A DNA stretch of 64,000 nt, from NCBI RefSeq assembly GCF_000341735.1, contig NZ_KB455575.1, positions 850,521-914,520 of the forward strand. Direction: 5' to 3'. The notes beneath the pieces are model-generated. The model did not search any database. It was not told where the DNA came from and saw only the letters and a program-made list of their open reading frames with translations. Below are positions 63,735-64,000 of this stretch, in pieces. Origin of the DNA: Methylotuvimicrobium buryatense 5G. GTDB lineage: Bacteria; Pseudomonadota; Gammaproteobacteria; Methylococcales; Methylomonadaceae. Each line of letters begins with the position of its first letter. Position 1 is the stretch's first letter. Position numbers and translations under genes: made by a program.

Positions 63735-64000
63735 ATGAAACAGAGCACGCCTTTATACGATAGCATCTTGAAATTATTGCACCATGCGCCATGGCGCGAT
63801 AGACGGCACCTGTATACCGTGGCTTGGATGGTGTTGGGTTTATTGTCCAGTGGTTGGATCAGTCTAAGTAAGTGGTCGCCTTATGTCGTTAGCCGTGCGG
63901 AAATGGCGCAAAGCGTCGAGAGACGTTTCAAGCGTTGGCTGACGAATGGGCGTATCGATGTGTTGCGTTTGTATGCGGCGTTATTGCGGGAGGCTCTGAA
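63735..64000 (+). CDS. IS4-like transposase, N-terminal part (runs off the window)
   Basis: The frame is open from the ATG at 63735 (AAGGAAG upstream) to the window end, about 88 codons. Reading MKQSTPLYDSILKLLHHAPW and later KWSPYVVSRAEMAQSVERRF, then KRWLTN, it matches the start of IS4-type transposases of the kind found in many methanotroph genomes. The left inverted repeat should lie a short way upstream (about 63640-63720), but without the right end I cannot define it. Confidence 0.78.
   Translation, partial: MKQSTPLYDSILKLLHHAPWRDRRHLYTVAWMVLGLLSSGWISLSKWSPYVVSRAEMAQSVERRFKRWLTNGRIDVLRLYAALLREAL

Noticed and set aside
1..64000. tRNA, rRNA, CRISPR array, riboswitch or phage genes
   Set aside because: I looked for cloverleaf-like GGTTCGAATC segments, regular direct repeats and phage structural genes outside the T6SS and found none I could support; small RNAs cannot be excluded by eye.

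Overview
The window looks like chromosome of a gammaproteobacterial methanotroph (Methylomicrobium/Methylotuvimicrobium-like). This is an inference. Its main support is a fused 3-hexulose-6-phosphate synthase/6-phospho-3-hexuloisomerase gene, which marks formaldehyde fixation by the ribulose monophosphate cycle. The housekeeping genes (proS, ssb, birA-coaX-SPOR, pomAB, pbpG) are of gammaproteobacterial type.

Layout. 1-9.6 kb: the 5' end of a YihY/BrkB membrane protein gene, a MASE1/CHASE hybrid histidine kinase overlapping a cytochrome c gene, a convergent MASE1-CHASE-PAS-GGDEF-EAL protein, and proS. 9.8-20.1 kb: a small zinc-ribbon protein, hps-phi, a YajR-like transporter, ssb, pomA-pomB-PilZ, birA, coaX and a SPOR protein. 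20.3-25.0 kb: two cell-wall enzymes (PBP7-type endopeptidase, L,D-transpeptidase), a DUF2490 outer-membrane-type protein and a SIMPL-domain protein. 25.5-63.5 kb: a type VI secretion system (T6SS) and its effector region. The core order is tagH, tssK, tssL, a small secreted protein, tssM, a tagF-pppA fusion, tssA, tssB, tssC, hcp, tagJ, tssE, tssF, tssG, clpV. I found no tssJ and no ppkA. After clpV come two candidate effectors, vgrG, a DUF6931-like gene, PAAR, a second vgrG, DUF6484, DUF2169, a PIN toxin-antitoxin pair, a ketoacyl-synthase-like pseudoenzyme, a DUF4150-type PAAR protein with a Tox-GHH2-like nuclease tail, a beta-propeller-like candidate immunity protein, a Uma2 nuclease-fold gene and a TIGR02270-like HEAT protein. 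The window ends inside an insertion-sequence transposase.

How the genes work together. TssB/C form the contractile sheath around the Hcp tube. TssA, TssE, TssF, TssG and TssK build the baseplate. TssL/M form the membrane complex, ClpV recycles the sheath, and VgrG/PAAR form the tip that carries effectors. TagH (FHA) and the TagF-PppA phosphatase fusion suggest control by threonine phosphorylation. PomAB with a PilZ protein, and the GGDEF-EAL protein, point to cyclic-di-GMP control of motility.

The most striking feature is how many small non-coding mobile elements there are. At least two palindromic families (A and B) occur in more than a dozen intergenic gaps, and one family B copy lies in frame inside coaX. 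There is also a 311-bp element present twice in opposite orientation, a 160-bp family present twice, and two further inverted-repeat elements. One of these sits between perfect 8-bp duplications, and a matching unoccupied site can be seen elsewhere in the window.
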